Positions 8,102 through 10,244 of a DNA stretch of 10,244 nt are shown piece by piece. Under the pieces are notes generated by a model. It searched no databases, was not told the DNA's origin, and was given only the letters and a program-made list of their open reading frames with translations. Source of the stretch: Candidatus Hydrogenedentota bacterium (GTDB taxonomy: Bacteria; Hydrogenedentota; Hydrogenedentia; Hydrogenedentiales; GCA-2746185). The position numbers and the translations under genes were made by a program. Positions within the stretch are counted from its first letter, which is position 1. Every line of letters begins with the position of its first letter. The stretch covers positions 1 through 10,244 of the forward strand of contig DTSJ01000266.1 in NCBI GenBank assembly GCA_012965445.1, given 5' to 3'.

Positions 8102-8210
8102 GGCGCCCGAAGATGCTCATCCATACCCTCTGGTCGTGCCTGTAGACGCAACGCATGAACTGCGTGAATCTATCCCATAATACTGGTCTGTCTCCATGCT
8201 TGCTGGTCAT
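8097..8210 (-). CDS. Possible small ORF (37 aa) behind the anti-sigma gene, ended by the MITE-like element
   Basis: Minus-strand ATG at 8210 is preceded by a very good ribosome site, AGGGAGG (8224-8218), with 7 bases between. It reads MTSKHGDRPVLWDRF, continues through QFMRCVYRHDQRVWMSIF and stops at TAG 8097, giving 37 residues, basic and Trp/Arg-rich, with no motif I recognise. The stop codon lies inside the terminal inverted repeat of the 165-bp element, so the native C-terminus may have been replaced when the element inserted. It is the last possible member of the CHAT-sigma-anti-sigma transcript, 64 bases beyond the anti-sigma stop. The Shine-Dalgarno match is the main support; expression is unproven and a chance ORF remains possible. 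Confidence 0.4.
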   Translation of the reverse strand: MTSKHGDRPVLWDRFTQFMRCVYRHDQRVWMSIFGRR

Positions 8211-8274
8211 TTCAGAACCTCCCTACTCGTCGATTAACTACACATCTGCTGAGAAATACAACTGCCCGCAGATT

Positions 8275-9033
8275 TTATTCAATCGCAAGTTCGAAGGGGC
8301 CTATTGTATGGTCGAGAAAGACGATTTCTATATCGTAGGTTTGCGCGGACAGACCGTCTAGCCGCGTTTTTCCAGACGCCGGCAGCGGCTGCGCCTGCAC
8401 AATATTTCCGTCTACCCGCACAATCAATCGAGCCTGATCGGATGATGCCTCCTGCTGAGAAAGGGTCAACTGTACCGAATACGATCCGTTTTCGAGTTCC
8501 TGGAGATCAAACTGAACCGAATAATCCCCGGTCTGCTGCAGCCAGCTGTACACGCTTAGTCCCTGAGCATTAGCCTCCAGGACGACTGCAGGTTCGTGGG
8601 ACACAAGCGTGAATCCTTCCTCGGGATGCAGCAGCAGGTCCAGCCCATCCCTAACGCGCTTGAATACGTATGACAATGTCGATGGTTCCGCACTCCTCAA
8701 TGAAGTCGCTAGACCGGATAACTGCGAAACGCAATCCTGACACCGAGTCAAATGGTGCATCGCATCGTCCCGCTCGTTCTCAGTCATTACATCATCAACA
8801 AACTCCGCCAAAGCGTTCTCGTCCAGACAATCGCGGCGTAGCTCCCTTTCAGCTGGCACCCGCGAAAAACCATCAACTGCCCGTGCGACCGCAAGATGCG
8901 TGGCGAAAAGACGTGAGCAACCTTCACAGGATTCTACATGCTCAGTCGATCTTTTCGTTCCTGCAGTAGTGGCCGTTCTACTTACAACAGTCAGCGCAAG
9001 ATCCGCCAGTGCCGCTTCAGTTATACACTGCAT
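8275..9033 (-). CDS. Cytoplasmic anti-sigma factor with two tandem zinc-finger (zf-HC2) motifs
   Basis: Likely binds and silences the ECF sigma factor encoded just upstream. Start ATG 9033 overlaps the sigma stop (TAATG) and has GGGGAGG 7 bases before it; a GTG at 9054 lies upstream of that site and is less likely. The product is 252 aa. Two ZAS-type zinc motifs are visible: Cys3 with His32-x3-Cys36-x2-Cys39, and Cys69 with His94-x3-Cys98-x2-Cys101 (HLTRCQDC), the second followed by a helix as in known anti-sigma domains. The rest (about 140-252) is predicted beta-rich with repeats of pattern YSVQF/YSVQL and a terminal TYDIEIVFLDHTIGPFELAI, a fold I cannot name; a carbohydrate-binding-like or Ig-like sandwich is a guess. 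There is no signal peptide and no hydrophobic helix, so it is probably soluble, unlike the many membrane-bound anti-sigmas released by regulated intramembrane proteolysis. Its tight coupling to the sigma gene implies matched synthesis of the pair. Confidence 0.82.
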   Translation of the reverse strand: MQCITEAALADLALTVVSRTATTAGTKRSTEHVESCEGCSRLFATHLAVARAVDGFSRVPAERELRRDCLDENALAEFVDDVMTENERDDAMHHLTRCQDCVSQLSGLATSLRSAEPSTLSYVFKRVRDGLDLLLHPEEGFTLVSHEPAVVLEANAQGLSVYSWLQQTGDYSVQFDLQELENGSYSVQLTLSQQEASSDQARLIVRVDGNIVQAQPLPASGKTRLDGLSAQTYDIEIVFLDHTIGPFELAIE

Positions 9034-9638
9034 TACAAATCCTCCCCTTCCCACAATTCTGGAAACCGGATGCGTAACTTCTTTCGGAGCGCTTTGGTCG
9101 CGCGCGAATTCTCTACGGATATGGTCCCGGCAGGCCTGTTGAGCGCGTACGATATTTCGCGCAGGGTTTTACCTTCCAGACGCATACGCAACACCACACC
9201 CTGACGTTCGGGGAGTTCCATCAAAGCGTCCCTAAGTACGGACAATTGATTCCGGGTCAGCTCCATTTCTTCTATGGATACTGCGGTGTCACCTTGTTCC
9301 GGTATGTCAACAGGGCGTTCCAAGAACGGTCCTTTCGTATGCTTTGCCAGAAAATCCAAAGCAAGATTCCGAACTACCATCACCAGAAATGTAGAAAACT
9401 TGGCCCGGCCTTTCCACGCCAGCAGCCGTCCACATCCGTTTTCCAACAGCTTCTCATAGATATGACCCTTTAAGTCGTCCGCATCCAGTCCGACCATCGA
9501 AAGCTGTCGCTCAAAACCATACGCGATTGATCGCAGCAGCCGACCATACTCACGGATGAATTCGTCCCAGCTTCCGGACTCACCATGAATACAAGCCTCT
9601 ATCAGGGCTTTGTCCTTTTTGTATACAGTAGACGACAT
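9033..9638 (-). CDS. ECF-type sigma-70 family RNA polymerase sigma factor
   Basis: Alternative sigma factor of 201 aa with only regions 2 and 4. Region 2 spans about 22-100 (WDEFIREYGRLLRSIAYGF to KFSTFLVMVVRNLALDFLAK, covering the core-binding and -10-recognition helices). Region 4 spans about 132-188, with the -35-recognition helix-turn-helix LEGKTLREISYALNRPAGTI and SVENSRATKALRKKL. ATG 9638 is the only sensible start; its ribosome site is weak, suggesting coupling to the CHAT gene that ends 28 bases upstream. Its stop TAA shares one base with the ATG of the anti-sigma gene. The target promoters are unknown; ECF factors often drive their own operon, but I cannot point to a confident ECF-type promoter in the visible sequence. 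The specific ECF group is not assigned. Confidence 0.92.
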   Translation of the reverse strand: MSSTVYKKDKALIEACIHGESGSWDEFIREYGRLLRSIAYGFERQLSMVGLDADDLKGHIYEKLLENGCGRLLAWKGRAKFSTFLVMVVRNLALDFLAKHTKGPFLERPVDIPEQGDTAVSIEEMELTRNQLSVLRDALMELPERQGVVLRMRLEGKTLREISYALNRPAGTISVENSRATKALRKKLRIRFPELWEGEDL

Positions 9639-9646
9639 AATGGCTT

Positions 9647-9660
9647 AAGTGATTACACTT
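9647..9660. repeat. Small inverted repeat AAGTG-ATTA-CACTT before the sigma gene
   Basis: A perfect 5-base inverted repeat with a 4-base spacer lies in the 28-base gap between the CHAT stop and the sigma ATG, 8 bases upstream of the ATG. It could be an operator half-site pair or a weak RNA hairpin affecting sigma translation. A repeat this short also arises by chance, so only its presence is certain. Confidence 0.25.
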
Positions 9661-9666
9661 TTTCCC

Positions 9667-10244
9667 TTAAACATGAATATGCGAGGGATTTCCGTACAAT
9701 ACATAGCTGGCCCAGATGGGGTTACCCTTGCCGAATCTGTCGGAGGCCCCCAGTCGTGCGAGCCGAAGAGACTGCCCCACAGGTGTCCCGGTCAATACGG
9801 CATCGAAAAACGAATTGGCGAATACCACGCTGCTTTCCGCCGGAATTGGCCATAACGCCCCAATGTAGTTGGTCACCCCGGCCATAATAAACCCGCCAGC
9901 CACACCTTTTTTGCTGATTAAATGCTTGTCCGTACCTTCCCAGGAACCCTCTCTACCAGAGTCGCACGAATTGGCAAAAACAAGACCCGGCGGCGTATGG
10001 ATATTCTCGAAATCCTGGCTCGTCAGACGATCATCCTTCAGAAGCCAGCTACTCTGACCACGCTCATCATCACAATACTCCGTATGCCCAATATAATAGA
10101 CCATGTCGCAATTCTGCATACGGCTCAGTACATCAATTTTCGTTGCACGCGTCCCAGCCAGCAGTTCCACATGCACCTGAGGATAATTCATGATAATTTT
10201 GTAATATAGTTCTTCCCCGTGGTTCTGAGCCTCCGGCAGAGTCT
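9667..10244 (-). CDS. CHAT-domain (caspase-like) cysteine protease, C-terminal part
   Basis: The frame is open to the right edge (it reads LPEAQNHGEELYYKII before the first Met at 10191), so at least 192 codons are present and the N-terminus, where CHAT proteins usually carry TPR or other sensor repeats, is outside the window. The CHAT fold (clan CD, related to caspases and separase) is recognised by the catalytic His in YYIGHTEY (codon 10086-10084), the catalytic Cys in VFANSCDSG (codon 9966-9964, the family's LSAC-type motif), and the downstream block AGGFIMAGVTNYIGALWPIP followed by SVVFANSFFDAVLTGTPVGQ. Both catalytic residues are intact. It lies 28 bases upstream of the sigma gene on the same strand, so it is the promoter-side member of the operon. 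A protease acting on the soluble anti-sigma or another partner is plausible but is inference. Confidence 0.87.
   Translation of the reverse strand, partial: TLPEAQNHGEELYYKIIMNYPQVHVELLAGTRATKIDVLSRMQNCDMVYYIGHTEYCDDERGQSSWLLKDDRLTSQDFENIHTPPGLVFANSCDSGREGSWEGTDKHLISKKGVAGGFIMAGVTNYIGALWPIPAESSVVFANSFFDAVLTGTPVGQSLRLARLGASDRFGKGNPIWASYVLYGNPSHIHV

Noticed and set aside
7948..8151. 67-codon - strand ORF through the fold-back element
   Set aside because: It consists largely of the inverted-repeat element read through; composition is explained by the repeat, and the competing frame from 8210 has the ribosome site.
8155..8361. 68-codon + strand ORF
   Set aside because: It overlaps the 3' end of the anti-sigma gene antisense, has no convincing ribosome site and no recognisable motif.
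1..10244. CRISPR array, tRNA or rRNA genes, type III-E CRISPR components
   Set aside because: No regularly spaced direct repeats, no cloverleaf or rRNA signature, and no Cas7-11 or Csx30-like sequence was seen; the CHAT/sigma pairing alone does not make this a CRISPR locus.

Overview
The window looks like a chromosomal piece of a Gram-negative bacterium. The tripartite RND metal-efflux genes need an outer membrane. The mid-range base composition, the orphan PAS/hybrid histidine kinase with its N-terminal membrane pair, the zinc-finger anti-sigma and the CHAT protease together resemble Desulfobacterota (former Deltaproteobacteria) more than enterics or pseudomonads. That placement is an impression from protein style, not a tested result.

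Layout. (1) Bases 1-3923, + strand: the 3' part of an RND periplasmic adaptor (CzcB/CusB type) followed by a full CzcA-type RND pump. (2) 3982-4862, - strand, convergent with the pump: a DUF1295 (steroid 5-alpha-reductase-like) membrane protein gene that is broken. One in-frame TGA stands where a Trp is expected and there is one frameshift near the N-terminus, so only the last ~171 codons read as an open frame. (3) 4991-6775, - strand: an intact orphan hybrid histidine kinase (two membrane helices, PAS, HisKA, HATPase, receiver). (4) 7124-7903, + strand, divergent from the kinase: a 259-codon gene of an uncharacterised family with a HEPN-like C-terminal end, interrupted by three in-frame stop codons with its frame otherwise preserved. 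(5) 7937-8101: a 165-bp fold-back element with 34-bp terminal inverted repeats, MITE-like, in the gap between converging genes. (6) 8097-10244, - strand: an apparent operon, in transcription order a CHAT-domain protease (5' end outside the window), an ECF-type sigma factor, a double zinc-finger anti-sigma factor coupled to it by a TAATG overlap, and a possible 37-codon small ORF whose stop lies in the terminal repeat of the fold-back element.

The most interesting part is the right-hand operon. A caspase-like CHAT protease with a visible His/Cys dyad sits directly upstream of a sigma/anti-sigma pair, and the anti-sigma has no membrane segment. This suggests a wholly cytoplasmic switch in which proteolysis could free the sigma factor, reminiscent of the CHAT/Csx30/RpoE-like module of type III-E CRISPR systems. 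No CRISPR array or Cas7-11 gene is visible here, and the proteolytic link is inference. The middle of the window (two genes killed by point lesions plus a MITE-like insertion) looks like decaying accessory DNA between the intact efflux system and the intact sigma operon.
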